Assembly (NCBI GenBank): GCA_902509675.1
Contig: CABWYN010000004.1
Coordinates: 1 to 58,336, forward strand
Reading direction: 5' to 3'
DNA: 58,336 bases
DNA from: an uncultured Bacteroidota bacterium
GTDB taxonomy: Bacteria > Bacteroidota > Bacteroidia > Flavobacteriales > Flavobacteriaceae
Below the pieces are notes generated by a model. That model saw nothing but the letters and a program-made list of their open reading frames with translations, made no database searches and was not told where the DNA came from. Each line of letters begins with the position of its first letter. Position 1 is the stretch's first letter. Shown here one piece after another: positions 1 through 9,987 of the stretch. The position numbers and the translations under genes are program-made.

Positions 1-1139
1 ATTAAACCGGAATGTAAGCCAGGATTATTTATCAAAAAAGGCGGTAAATCTCTTTTACCAGACATTAAATTAAAGATTCTTCTTTCTGAAATACTTCCGA
101 ATTCTGAAAGTGAAATTTTTAAAAAATCAATTGCTAAGGCTAACGGTTGACCATGGAAATTTCCACCGGAAATTATTTTGTCATCTTCGGGAAATATTAA
201 TGGGTTATCGGTAACAGAATTGATCTCGGTCTCAATAACTGTTGCGCAATAATCAATTGAATCTAATGATGCCCCATGTACTTGTGGTATACACCTAAAT
301 GAATAAGGATCTTGAACATCTTGTTTATCTATATTGTGTATTTCACTATCCTTTAAAAAGCTTAAAATCCTTTTAGAAACACTTCTATGACCATTATGAG
401 GTCTTATGTTAGAGATGGATTCGTCAAACGGTGACAAATCACATTTATAAGCATCAAGTGAGAGACTCGCAATTTTGTCTGAAAAATAAGAAATTCTATA
501 AGCATCAAATAAGGAATTAATAAACGATGAAAGCATAAATTGTGTACCATTAATTAGTGCTAAACCTTCTTTTGACCCAAGAATTATCTTATCTAATTTG
601 TAAATTTCAAGAACCTTTTTAGATTTAATTAGTTCACCATTATACTCAACTTCCCCCTCACCTATTAGAGATAAAGACATGTGAGATAATGGAGATAAAT
701 CTCCTGATGCTCCTAAAGATCCATATTTATATACGACTGGGCATATATTATTGTTGTAAAAATGAATCAATCTTTCGACTGTTTTTAATTTTATTCCGCT
801 GTAGCCTTTGGACAATGATATAATTTTGAGTAACATCATCATTTTAACAATACCAGACTCAACTTTGGTACCTGTGCCACAGGCATGTGACCGGATTAGA
901 TTACTTTGTAATTCATTTAAATCAGTATTATTAATTTTAACATTATGCAGGTCTCCAAAACCAGTGTTGATTCCATACATTGGTTTTTTTGATGAATTTA
1001 TACTTTTTTCTAAAAACTCTCTAGATTTATTAATATTGGAAATAACCAAGCTTGAAAGAGATATTTTTTTCTTGTTTTTAACTATTTCAAAAATTTCACT
1101 TAAAGAAATATTTTTTGCGTCAATTATGTAGTTGGTCAT
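1..1139 (-). CDS. hutH: Histidine/aromatic amino acid ammonia-lyase, C-terminus truncated by window edge
   Basis: Reverse-strand translation from ATG at 1139 gives MTNYIIDAKNISLKEIFEIV...PMYGINTGFGDL...GSLGASGDLSPLSHMSLSLIGEGEV...NGTQFMLS...QDPYSFRCIPQVHGA...TDNPLIFPEDDKIISGGNFHGQPLA. The Ala-Ser-Gly MIO motif and HAL family blocks are present. Runs off position 1, so it is absent from the ORF track. Confidence 0.93.
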   Translation of the reverse strand, partial: MTNYIIDAKNISLSEIFEIVKNKKKISLSSLVISNINKSREFLEKSINSSKKPMYGINTGFGDLHNVKINNTDLNELQSNLIRSHACGTGTKVESGIVKMMMLLKIISLSKGYSGIKLKTVERLIHFYNNNICPVVYKYGSLGASGDLSPLSHMSLSLIGEGEVEYNGELIKSKKVLEIYKLDKIILGSKEGLALINGTQFMLSSFINSLFDAYRISYFSDKIASLSLDAYKCDLSPFDESISNIRPHNGHRSVSKRILSFLKDSEIHNIDKQDVQDPYSFRCIPQVHGASLDSIDYCATVIETEINSVTDNPLIFPEDDKIISGGNFHGQPLALAIDFLKISLSEFGSISERRIFNLMSGKRDLPPFLINNPGLHSGL

Positions 1140-1234
1140 TTAAACTAATTATGAACTAAAAATAGTTAAATTTGTTTTCACACAAAAAATATTATTGAAC
1201 AAGTGGAATTTAATTTACTAAATTTTTATTTAAA

Positions 1235-2296
1235 ATGATGAAAACGGCATTATACGAGAAGCATACAGGGTTAAATGCAAAAATGATAGAATTTGCTGGT
1301 TATTTAATGCCTGTACAATATGAAGGAGTTGTAGCAGAGCATCTTTGTGTTAAGGAAAATGTTGGGGTTTTCGATGTTTCACATATGGGTGAATTCTATG
1401 TGTTCGGCGATAAAACTGAAGATTTTTTACAAAGTGTACTTAGCAATGACGTAAGCACTCTTAAAAAGGGGCAAGCACAATACAATTGTATCCCAAATGA
1501 AACTGGAGGTATTGTAGACGATTTGATTTTATATAAACTTGAATCCGATAGGTTTATGTTAGTGGTAAATGCATCTAATATTAAAAAGGACTGGGATTTT
1601 CTGAATAAAAAAAATGTATTTGATGTTCAAATGATCAACGTTTCTAACGACTATTCTTTGATTTCAGTTCAAGGTCCTAAGTCAATAAATGTTTTACAGT
1701 CAATATTTGATTTTGACATGAATACCATTAAATATTACAATTTTATTTTTTCAGATGGTCTGATAATTTCCAACACAGGATATACAGGGTGTGGAGGTTT
1801 TGAAATCTATTGTAAAAATGAAAAAGCTTCAGATTTATGGGATAAAATTTTTAAGGTTGGTGAAAATTATAGTATTAAAGCGATTGGTCTAGCTGCCCGA
1901 GATACATTAAGATTAGAAATGGGTTTTTGCTTGTATGGAAATGATATTGATGATGAATCATCCCCGATCGAAGCCGGATTGACATGGATAACAAAGACTG
2001 ATAAAGTTTTTACATCGTCTGAGTTATTTAAAAATCAAAAAGAAAATGGTGTTAGTAAAAAACTTATTGGCTTTAAAATGCTAGAGAAGGCTATCCCAAG
2101 AAAAGATTATGAAATATTAAACTCTAAAAATGAAATAATCGGAAAAGTTACCTCTGGCACAATGTCGCCTTCCTTGGGTTTTGGTATCGGTCTTGGATAT
2201 GTCAAAAGCGGATTTGAAAAAATAGACACAGATATATATATTAAAATTAGAAAAAATATAAAAAAAGCTATCATCGTTAAAACACCTTTTAAATAG
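1235..2296 (+). CDS. gcvT: Glycine cleavage system aminomethyltransferase (T protein)
   Basis: [46 protein letters not shown] family signature; GCV_T C-terminal domain. Confidence 0.95.
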   Translation: MMKTALYEKHTGLNAKMIEFAGYLMPVQYEGVVAEHLCVKENVGVFDVSHMGEFYVFGDKTEDFLQSVLSNDVSTLKKGQAQYNCIPNETGGIVDDLILYKLESDRFMLVVNASNIKKDWDFLNKKNVFDVQMINVSNDYSLISVQGPKSINVLQSIFDFDMNTIKYYNFIFSDGLIISNTGYTGCGGFEIYCKNEKASDLWDKIFKVGENYSIKAIGLAARDTLRLEMGFCLYGNDIDDESSPIEAGLTWITKTDKVFTSSELFKNQKENGVSKKLIGFKMLEKAIPRKDYEILNSKNEIIGKVTSGTMSPSLGFGIGLGYVKSGFEKIDTDIYIKIRKNIKKAIIVKTPFK

Positions 2297-2297
2297 C

Positions 2298-3005
2298 ATG
2301 GGAAGAGCATTTGAATTTAGAAAGGCTAGAAAAATGAAAAGATGGTCTGCAATGAGTAAAGCTTTTACCAGGATTGGTAAGGATATTGTCATGGCTGTTA
2401 AAGAAGGTGGGCCAGATCCTGATGCAAATTCAAAACTTCGTGCGGTTATTCAAAATGCTAAATCTGTTAATATGCCCAAGGAGAATGTTGAAAGGGCTAT
2501 AAAGAGAGCTTCTGATAAATCTCTAGGAGAATACAAAGAAGTTCTGTTTGAGGGATACGGACCACATGGTGTGGCAATTTTAGTTGAAACAGCAACCGAT
2601 AATAACACGAGAACGGTTGCTAATATTAGGAGCTATTTCAATAAACATAAAGGAAATTTAGGAACCTCTGGTTCTGTATCTTTTATCTTTGATCACACGT
2701 GTAATTTTAAAATAAGTAATACAGATATCAATATAGAAGAGCTAGAACTTATTTTAATCGATTATGGCGCTGAGGAACTATTCACCGACGAAGATTTTAT
2801 TTTGATTTATGCATCTTTTGATTGTTTTGGTGAAATGCAAAAAATATTAGAAAAATTGAAACATGAGATTATTTCATCTGGTTTTGACAGAATACCTAAT
2901 AACTTTAAAGATGTTTCCGAAATTGAAAAAATTGAGATAGATAAACTGTTAGAGAAGATTGAGAATGATGATGATGTTCAGAGTGTTTATCACAATATGA
3001 GATAG
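2298..3005 (+). CDS. YebC/PmpR family DNA-binding regulatory protein
   Basis: MGRAFEFRKARKMKRWSAMSKAFTRIGKDI...NMPKENVERAIKRA; family hallmark. Confidence 0.94.
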   Translation: MGRAFEFRKARKMKRWSAMSKAFTRIGKDIVMAVKEGGPDPDANSKLRAVIQNAKSVNMPKENVERAIKRASDKSLGEYKEVLFEGYGPHGVAILVETATDNNTRTVANIRSYFNKHKGNLGTSGSVSFIFDHTCNFKISNTDINIEELELILIDYGAEELFTDEDFILIYASFDCFGEMQKILEKLKHEIISSGFDRIPNNFKDVSEIEKIEIDKLLEKIENDDDVQSVYHNMR

Positions 3006-3006
3006 T

Positions 3007-3570
3007 TTAATCGACACGGAAGCTATTTTCCTTGATTTTACCAACTACCCCACTAAAAAATTTCTCAATTTGAATAAAATCTTTTTCCTCATTATCGGAT
3101 GGATAAAAAGGTTCTGAAATCAGGCTGGTTTTATTTTCATAGTCCATTGTTATCATTATTATTGGGACTTTAGCTGCTTTAGCAATAAAATAGAAGCCTG
3201 TTTTAAATTTTTCAACTTTTTGTCTGGTTCCTTCCGGAGATAATGAGATTCTGAATTCTTTCTTATTTTCAAATATATTTACAATTTGTTGCACAAGGTT
3301 ATTTTTTGATGATCTGTCTACAGGTATTCCACCCCAAAATCTTAAAAAAGGAGATATAGGAAAAATAAATAGCTCCTTTTTGGCTAAAAAATTAGATTTA
3401 AATCCAATAGATCCTTTAACCAGTAAACCAAGAAAAAGATCAAGCCAATGAGTATGTGGCGCTGAGATTAACACAGCCTTTTTTATTTTATTTTTAGAAA
3501 GATTCCTATTTCCTTTTATTTTCCATCCTACTAAAGAGAGTAAGAATAAATTAGATAATATTTTTTTCAT
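3007..3570 (-). CDS. 1-acyl-sn-glycerol-3-phosphate acyltransferase (PlsC-like)
   Basis: APHTHWLD (HX4D-like) and SPEGTR motifs. Confidence 0.88.
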   Translation of the reverse strand: MKKILSNLFLLSLVGWKIKGNRNLSKNKIKKAVLISAPHTHWLDLFLGLLVKGSIGFKSNFLAKKELFIFPISPFLRFWGGIPVDRSSKNNLVQQIVNIFENKKEFRISLSPEGTRQKVEKFKTGFYFIAKAAKVPIIMITMDYENKTSLISEPFYPSDNEEKDFIQIEKFFSGVVGKIKENSFRVD

Positions 3571-4291
3571 TATATATTTTTCTAGCCTTTTCCAAGTCTT
3601 TAATTGTATCTACCCCCACAAAATTTTCGGAAGATTTGATCATTTTAATATTTATTCCGTTTTCAAGCATTCGAAGGGCTTCAATTTTTTCGGCTTTTTC
3701 TAATGGCCCAATTTTATATTTTGAGAATTTCATCAAAAAGCTTTTTCTAAATGCATAAACACCAACATGTTTATAGAAGTCAACAGTTGAGTGATCCCTA
3801 ATAAATGGTATAGGGTGTCTTGAGAAATAAATTGCATTTTGTTGATTGTCCACAACAACCTTTACATTATTTGAATTTTCAATTTCATTTTTTTCAAAAA
3901 GACTAGTCATTACAGAAATCACATTAATTTTATTTGATCGGTCAGTTAAAAATTTATCGATAATCAATTTAAGAGTTTTAGTGTTTATAAAAGGTTCATC
4001 TCCTTGTATATTAACTATTATTTCAGAATCAATTTCACTCGAAATATCAGCAATCCTATCTGTACCTGTTTCATATTCTTTATCCTTAAAGATATAATTG
4101 ACGGAATATCTTATTAATTCATTTTCTATTAGTTTATTATTGGTAACAACAACAACATCGTTAAATAATTGAGAGCCGATAGCCGATTCATAAGTTCTTA
4201 TAATCAGGGGTTTACCAGAAATATCCTTTAATAGTTTTTCAGGTAACCGGGTAGAATTTAGTCTTGCAGGAATTATTGCTGTGATTTTCAT
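3551..4291 (-). CDS. kdsB: 3-deoxy-manno-octulosonate cytidylyltransferase
   Basis: IPARLNSTRLPEKLLKDISGKPLI...NIQGDEPFI. Confidence 0.95.
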   Translation of the reverse strand: MKITAIIPARLNSTRLPEKLLKDISGKPLIIRTYESAIGSQLFNDVVVVTNNKLIENELIRYSVNYIFKDKEYETGTDRIADISSEIDSEIIVNIQGDEPFINTKTLKLIIDKFLTDRSNKINVISVMTSLFEKNEIENSNNVKVVVDNQQNAIYFSRHPIPFIRDHSTVDFYKHVGVYAFRKSFLMKFSKYKIGPLEKAEKIEALRMLENGINIKMIKSSENFVGVDTIKDLEKARKIYNEKNII

Positions 4292-4316
4292 AAACTAAAA
4301 ATAGTATTAATATTTA

Positions 4317-5732
4317 TTAATCAAAAAAATCTTGATTAAACCCTATTAAATGTAATTTATTTTTTGCTCTAGTCATAGCTGTGTATAACCATCTAAAGAA
4401 ATCTTCATCCATTCCATTGGGTAAATAAGGGAATTCCAAAAACACTGAATCCCACTGTCCACCCTGGGATTTATGACATGTAAATGAGTAAGCAAATTTG
4501 ACCTGTAATGCGTTGAAATATTTATTTTTCTTAACACTTAAATGACGCTTATATTTTGTTTTAATATCCATGTAATCTTTTAAAATTTCCTGATATAAAT
4601 TTGTGGTTGATGAAAATTGTAATGACGGAGTATTTATTTCTAGCGTATCAAGAATCAATACAGTGTCAAATGCATTTAATTTTGGATAATCTACCATTGA
4701 GATCTTAACCTCTGCAAAATTGAATCCATATAATTTTTTAATAGCATGAATTTCTTCAATTTTTACAATATCACCATTTGCTATAAATCCTAAATCTCTT
4801 TTATTACTTAGCCAATGGTAATTATTCTTTACAACCATAAGTAGATCTCCAACAGTGATAATATTTTCATTTAATAATATTCTTTCTCTAATATTTTTAT
4901 TATAAATATTAGCCCTTTTATTAGACCTTACTATTACAGCAGTTTGTTCAGCTCCGTATTTGTTGTAAGAGTCGTTGAGGAGATTCATCAAGTCCTCTCC
5001 ATCTTCTACTCTAGTTAAATCATTAAAGCCGTTTAATTTAAATTTTATATCAAGAAACTCCTTTAATTCTATTTTTTCTCTGATTGATGTAGCGTAAGAA
5101 AGTATTCCTGAATTTACATCTTGTCTTACAACCTGGTCTAATTCAACAGAATAAATATTTTTATCATATTCTTTGCTCAAATATTCATCATTTAAGGAAT
5201 AGGATAAGTTAGATTTTATTGGGGGTAATTGTGCTGAATCCCCAACTATTAATAACTTACATTTGAAACCTGAATAAACATATTTAATTACATTATCTAA
5301 AAGTGATTGAGAAAATAAGCCTACACCTTCTGACCTATTTGTTCCAATCATTGAGGCTTCATCAACGATAAATAATGTGTCTTTGTGCTTGTTAACTTTT
5401 AAGGAAAATTCGAGACTTCCTGAATAATTATTTTTTGTATAAAATATTTCTTTATGAATAGTAAAAGCTTCTTTTTCACAATATCCAGACAAAACTTTTG
5501 CTGACCTTCCCGTTGGCGCTAATAAAATCACACTCTTCTTTATTTTCCATAAATTTTTAACAATATTAGAAATAATAAATGTTTTCCCAGTCCCTGCATA
5601 TCCTTTTAAGACAAATATCGATTTATTTTTTTTATCGTTTATAAATGTGCAAATCTGTTCTACTGCTAACTGTTGTTTTCTGTTAATTGTACTGGAAAGA
5701 TTGTGAATTATTATTGAACTAAGTGATTCCAT
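4317..5732 (-). CDS. RecD-like ATP-dependent DNA helicase / AAA family ATPase
   Basis: Walker A GYAGTGKTF, DEASMIG, GDSAQLPP, C-terminal AYSFTCHKSQGGQWDSVFLE..YTAMTRAK. Confidence 0.9.
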   Translation of the reverse strand: MESLSSIIIHNLSSTINRKQQLAVEQICTFINDKKNKSIFVLKGYAGTGKTFIISNIVKNLWKIKKSVILLAPTGRSAKVLSGYCEKEAFTIHKEIFYTKNNYSGSLEFSLKVNKHKDTLFIVDEASMIGTNRSEGVGLFSQSLLDNVIKYVYSGFKCKLLIVGDSAQLPPIKSNLSYSLNDEYLSKEYDKNIYSVELDQVVRQDVNSGILSYATSIREKIELKEFLDIKFKLNGFNDLTRVEDGEDLMNLLNDSYNKYGAEQTAVIVRSNKRANIYNKNIRERILLNENIITVGDLLMVVKNNYHWLSNKRDLGFIANGDIVKIEEIHAIKKLYGFNFAEVKISMVDYPKLNAFDTVLILDTLEINTPSLQFSSTTNLYQEILKDYMDIKTKYKRHLSVKKNKYFNALQVKFAYSFTCHKSQGGQWDSVFLEFPYLPNGMDEDFFRWLYTAMTRAKNKLHLIGFNQDFFD

Positions 5733-5847
5733 TATATATCAGAAAATATTTAAATTCAAATATATAAATGTTTTTGTTCTCAGAGATTTTTACAAATGAA
5801 AAAAAATTGTAGTTTTGCTTAGCTTATAAATCCATATAATTTACATT

Positions 5848-6585
5848 ATGATGAAAATTTTACTTTTTCTTTCAATTCCGATAGCTATAGGAATTGTTAT
5901 TTATATAAGATCATATATGCAAGATAAACATAAGCCCTATGTTTTGGGATCATTGTGGGTTTTAATACTAACTTTTAGTTACCTATTATTCTCATCTATA
6001 AATAGTGAAATAAAATTTGACCAGGTTAAAAATGATAGATATCAAATTGTTATTAAAAATTTAAAAGATATAAGAGATTCTCAGTTAGCTCATAGAAATG
6101 TGAAAGGATTCTTTCAGAACAATTGGGATAGTTTAGTCAAATTTATTGAAGTTGACTCCTTTACAATAACCCAAAGAAGAGACTCAAGTGTTCTTGATAA
6201 AGAAATGACCAAAAGATATGGTGGGGTTAAAACATATAAAGACATAGTTATTGTTGATACACTTGGATTTGTTTCTGTCAAAGATTCATTATTTGGATAT
6301 GATGAAAGGTATCAAATAATGATGAATGTACCTTTTGCCGAAAATGAGGATGCGAAATTTGATTTAGATGCTGGTTTTTTAAATCAGAATGGCATCAATA
6401 TTCCTGTTTTCGAAGCAAAGGTTAAAAAGAAAGTCATCCTTTCTGATCAAGCAATAAACCTTGTATTAAAAGAGAATCAAGTTCAATCAGTTGATGGAGT
6501 AAATGGTTCTTTTTTAAAGATAGGATCAATGAATGAAGTTAATACTAACGGGAATTGGCCTAAAAACTACTCAAAAGATAAATAA
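5848..6585 (+). CDS. Hypothetical protein with two N-terminal TM helices
   Basis: Long ORF; two hydrophobic N-terminal segments; directly upstream of DUF3822-rsmD. Confidence 0.75.
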   Translation: MMKILLFLSIPIAIGIVIYIRSYMQDKHKPYVLGSLWVLILTFSYLLFSSINSEIKFDQVKNDRYQIVIKNLKDIRDSQLAHRNVKGFFQNNWDSLVKFIEVDSFTITQRRDSSVLDKEMTKRYGGVKTYKDIVIVDTLGFVSVKDSLFGYDERYQIMMNVPFAENEDAKFDLDAGFLNQNGINIPVFEAKVKKKVILSDQAINLVLKENQVQSVDGVNGSFLKIGSMNEVNTNGNWPKNYSKDK

Positions 6586-6608
6586 ATTCCATTTCTAAAC
6601 TTAACATC

Positions 6609-7379
6609 ATGCTCACCATTCACATTAATGATAACTGGTTGGTATTTTGTGTTTTTATTAATAATAAATTATCGTTACTCAAAAAGATTGCTTTCTTAAA
6701 TGAAAAGTCTTCTGTTTTTATTTTAAAATCTATAAAGAAATTTTTAAAGTCTAACAAAGAAGAATTATTACAAGTTGAAAATGTTAGGTTAGTCTACTAT
6801 AATAACTCTTCTACTCTGGTTCCCTCAGTACTTTTTGATCAGGACAATTCGTTAAACTATTTAAAACTAAATGTAAAAATTAGTGTTAATGATTTTGTTA
6901 CGAACGACTCATTAATCGAAGATGAAATAAAAAATATTTACATGCCTTATGTTAACATCAATAACTATATTTTTAAAAAATACAACTCATTTGAATATCA
7001 TCACTACTCTACCATTTTAATTGAAGAATTTAAAAAGAGATTATCTTCCGATTTTAATCAAAATTTATTTTTAAATGTAAATGATAAAATGATTGATATA
7101 ATCTATTTTGATGATGGTAATTTAAAATTCAATAATTCTTTTAGTTACTCCACTGACACTGACATACTATACTATTTGCTTTTCACTCTTGAACAACTAA
7201 ACTTAAATACAGAGAAAACATTGGTTATGAGTTCTGGATTAATTTCAATTGAATCTGAATTGTATGCTCTTCTATATAATTATATACAAAATATTGATGT
7301 GTTAGATTATGAAATTTCAGAAAATCAGAAATACAATACTGTTCTTCGATCTAATATTCTTTTAAACCTTTGTAAATGA
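6609..7379 (+). CDS. DUF3822 family protein
   Basis: ASKHA-like N-terminus; position directly upstream of and overlapping rsmD is typical for the Flavobacteriia DUF3822 family. Confidence 0.7.
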   Translation: MLTIHINDNWLVFCVFINNKLSLLKKIAFLNEKSSVFILKSIKKFLKSNKEELLQVENVRLVYYNNSSTLVPSVLFDQDNSLNYLKLNVKISVNDFVTNDSLIEDEIKNIYMPYVNINNYIFKKYNSFEYHHYSTILIEEFKKRLSSDFNQNLFLNVNDKMIDIIYFDDGNLKFNNSFSYSTDTDILYYLLFTLEQLNLNTEKTLVMSSGLISIESELYALLYNYIQNIDVLDYEISENQKYNTVLRSNILLNLCK

Positions 7380-7921
7380 GGTTCATTTCAGGCAAATTTG
7401 GGAGTCGTAAATTGATTATTCCTAAACATCTACCCATTAGACCCACTACAGATATTGCAAAAGAAGCTGTGTTTAACACACTTAATAATCTAGTAAACTT
7501 TCAAGAATTGAGTGTTTTAGATTTGTTTTCTGGTTCTGGATCACTTGGTCTTGAATGTATTTCTAGAGGAGCTGGAACAACTACCTTTATTGAAAAAAAT
7601 AGAAAATGTACCCAACATTTAAAGCAAATAAATAAGCTTCTAAAAACTGAGGCCAAAATAATTTCTACAGATGTATTTAAATTTATTAAATCATCAGAGT
7701 ATAAATTTGACTTGGTCTTCGCGGACCCACCCTATAATTTAGAAAAAAAGCATTATTTATTACTTATAGAAAATGTAATAAAAAATATATTAAAAAATGA
7801 TGAAAGTATTTTTGTGTTGGAACATTACAAGAATTTTGATTTCAAGTCAATTAAAGGGTTTTTTAAATTAAAGAATTACGGTGATTGTAGTTTTAGTTTT
7901 TTTAACCAAAAAAGCGGGTAA
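7376..7921 (+). CDS. rsmD: 16S rRNA (guanine(966)-N(2))-methyltransferase
   Basis: MRFISGKFGSRKL...RPTTDIAKEAVFNTL...VLDLFSGSGSLGLECISRGA...FADPPY; ATGA overlap with the upstream gene. Confidence 0.94.
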   Translation: MRFISGKFGSRKLIIPKHLPIRPTTDIAKEAVFNTLNNLVNFQELSVLDLFSGSGSLGLECISRGAGTTTFIEKNRKCTQHLKQINKLLKTEAKIISTDVFKFIKSSEYKFDLVFADPPYNLEKKHYLLLIENVIKNILKNDESIFVLEHYKNFDFKSIKGFFKLKNYGDCSFSFFNQKSG

Positions 7922-7932
7922 AACCCGCTTTT
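7908..7932. terminator. Bidirectional intrinsic terminator-like hairpin shared by rsmD (+) and rnpB (-)
   Basis: AAAAAAGCGGGT-AAA-ACCCGCTTTT. The stem contains the last rsmD codons and the UAA; U-tracts lie on both strands. Confidence 0.75.
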
Positions 7933-7935
7933 AAG

Positions 7936-8221
7936 TGAATCTATAAGCCGAATTCTGTACTCCTAACGGAGCCCTTGTCATTTATCTTGATATATAGTTG
8001 CCTATATACTCTAGCTGCCCACCCTCCAACATTGAACGTACAATTCTCAAGAGCTGGTTTACATGGCATTTCACCACACAGAGTTTACCTGATTTCACTA
8101 CAGCATTATCTGTACATACTTTCTGTTGCACTTTTCCTAACCTTTCGGCTGATGGCCGTTAGCCATTGTGTCGTACTTTGGTGTTCGGACTTTCCTCTAT
8201 GAATAGCGACAAGGCGATTCA
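7936..8221 (-). ncRNA. rnpB: RNase P RNA (bacterial type), compact
   Basis: Minus strand contains GAGGAAAGTCCGAAC (CR I) near the 5' end and ACAGAATTCGGCTTATAG (CR V) near the 3' end. TGAATC/GATTCA terminal pairing (P1) brackets about 286 nt. Confidence 0.93.
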
Positions 8222-8340
8222 AAAACAAAAATAGATAATTGTTAATATATATCTATAATATTAAGATTTAATTGATTAAATACTATATAGTATTTCCTAT
8301 ATTTATTATTCAATCCTTTTAATGGTTGTTGTTTTATCAT

Positions 8341-9966
8341 ATGAGTAATTTTATAATTTCTGCAAGAAAATACAGGCCCATCAACTTTAATGACGTTGTT
8401 GGACAGAAAATAATTACAAACACTTTAGAAGAGGCAATAAAAAATAACAAACTAGCTCAAGCTTTACTTTTTACCGGTCCAAGAGGAGTTGGAAAAACTA
8501 GTTGTGCAAGGATAGTTGCCAGAGAAATAAATAATTTTGAAATCAACGATGATAACACGTATAACATATTCGAGCTTGATGCAGCTTCAAATAATGGTGT
8601 AGAAGGAATAAGAAATTTGATTGAACAAACCAGAATTCCACCACAAACAGGTAAATATAAAGTTTATATAATTGATGAGGTCCATATGCTTTCATCTGGA
8701 GCATTTAACGCATTTCTAAAAACCTTAGAGGAGCCACCAGCTCATTGCATATTTATTTTAGCTACAACCGAAAAACATAAAATCATTCCTACAATACTCT
8801 CTAGGTGTCAAATATATAATTTCAAACGAATAAGTGTTAACGACATGGTTGAGCACTTGAAAAATATATGTACTCTCGAAAAGATCAAATTTGAAGATGA
8901 CGCTCTTTTGCAAATTGCCAACAAGAGTGATGGAGCTATGAGAGATGCATTACAGCTTTTTGATAAAGTTGTCGGAGTAAACAAAGAAATCACCTCAAAA
9001 CTGGTACATGAGAGTTTAAACACACTAGATTTTGAATCATTTGTTAATTTATTCAATCATATTACTAAAAAAGATATCCCAAATTTGATTACAAACATCA
9101 ATGAAATACTTGATAATGGAATTTCCGGCGATATTTTTATTTCAAGTTTCTCAATGTTTTTTAGAGACTTATTGGTTTGCAAGAATAAATTGTCTCAAAA
9201 TTTAGCAACTCATGATAAGATAAGATTAGATAAATTAATAGAATTGTCCGAAAAATCCGAATATTCTTATTTAATCGAATACATAAACATATTAAATGAT
9301 GCTGAAATTAATTTCCAGCGAAGCATAAACCAAAGACTATTAATAGAGCTAGCTTTTTTAAAAATCACCTCATTAGAATATAATGAGGAAAAAAAAAAGT
9401 TTAAATATAAATTAATCTCTACTCTATCTTTTAAAGATCAGGTTTTTAACGATATATCAAAAAAAAAGGAAGTTCAAAAGAAGCAAATTCCTGTAGCCAA
9501 CATTGAAATTGAAAATTTCAAAACATCTACCCTCTCCTTGAAAAGTATTGAAAAAAATAAAGAATTAGACGATGTCAATACTACTCCTGAAGAAGTGTTT
9601 TCAAATGAAAAATTGATTGATATTGAAGATGTTCTAGAATTATGGAATGAATATACTGAAGAGCAAGAAAAAAAAGGAAGATATAATATAGCGTCCATTC
9701 TTAGAATTTCTAAACCAACCTTAAAAGATAATTGTATTTACTATGAAGTTTCGAATAATACATCATCGTTAGAAATTGAATCGGAAAAACATCAATTAAT
9801 TCAATTTTTTAGAAGTAGATTAAAGGTAAAAATTGAATTACAAATTAATATTAATAAATCTATAGATAAAAAAGTAGCATATACGAATCAGGATAAATAT
9901 GAACTTTTAAAAAAGAAAAACCCTTCAATTGAAAATTTGAAAAATATTTTTAAATTATCAGTATGA
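8341..9966 (+). CDS. dnaX: DNA polymerase III subunit gamma/tau (ORF track start 8326 uses an upstream TTG; ATG at 8341 preferred)
   Basis: SARKYRPINFNDVVGQ..LLFTGPRGVGKTSCARI...ELDAASNNGVEGIRNLIEQ...IIDEVHMLS..AFNAFLKTLEEPP. Confidence 0.94.
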   Translation: MSNFIISARKYRPINFNDVVGQKIITNTLEEAIKNNKLAQALLFTGPRGVGKTSCARIVAREINNFEINDDNTYNIFELDAASNNGVEGIRNLIEQTRIPPQTGKYKVYIIDEVHMLSSGAFNAFLKTLEEPPAHCIFILATTEKHKIIPTILSRCQIYNFKRISVNDMVEHLKNICTLEKIKFEDDALLQIANKSDGAMRDALQLFDKVVGVNKEITSKLVHESLNTLDFESFVNLFNHITKKDIPNLITNINEILDNGISGDIFISSFSMFFRDLLVCKNKLSQNLATHDKIRLDKLIELSEKSEYSYLIEYINILNDAEINFQRSINQRLLIELAFLKITSLEYNEEKKKFKYKLISTLSFKDQVFNDISKKKEVQKKQIPVANIEIENFKTSTLSLKSIEKNKELDDVNTTPEEVFSNEKLIDIEDVLELWNEYTEEQEKKGRYNIASILRISKPTLKDNCIYYEVSNNTSSLEIESEKHQLIQFFRSRLKVKIELQININKSIDKKVAYTNQDKYELLKKKNPSIENLKNIFKLSV

Positions 9967-9987
9967 TAAACAGTCATATTTAATCAA

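Noticed and set aside
2107-2392. Minus-strand ORFs across the gcvT/yebC junction
   Set aside because: Antisense to two strongly supported genes; low-complexity hydrophobic translation from AT-rich codons.
7975-8202. Plus-strand ORF of 75 aa
   Set aside because: Antisense to the RNase P RNA; cysteine/hydrophobic composition reflects RNA structure, not a protein.
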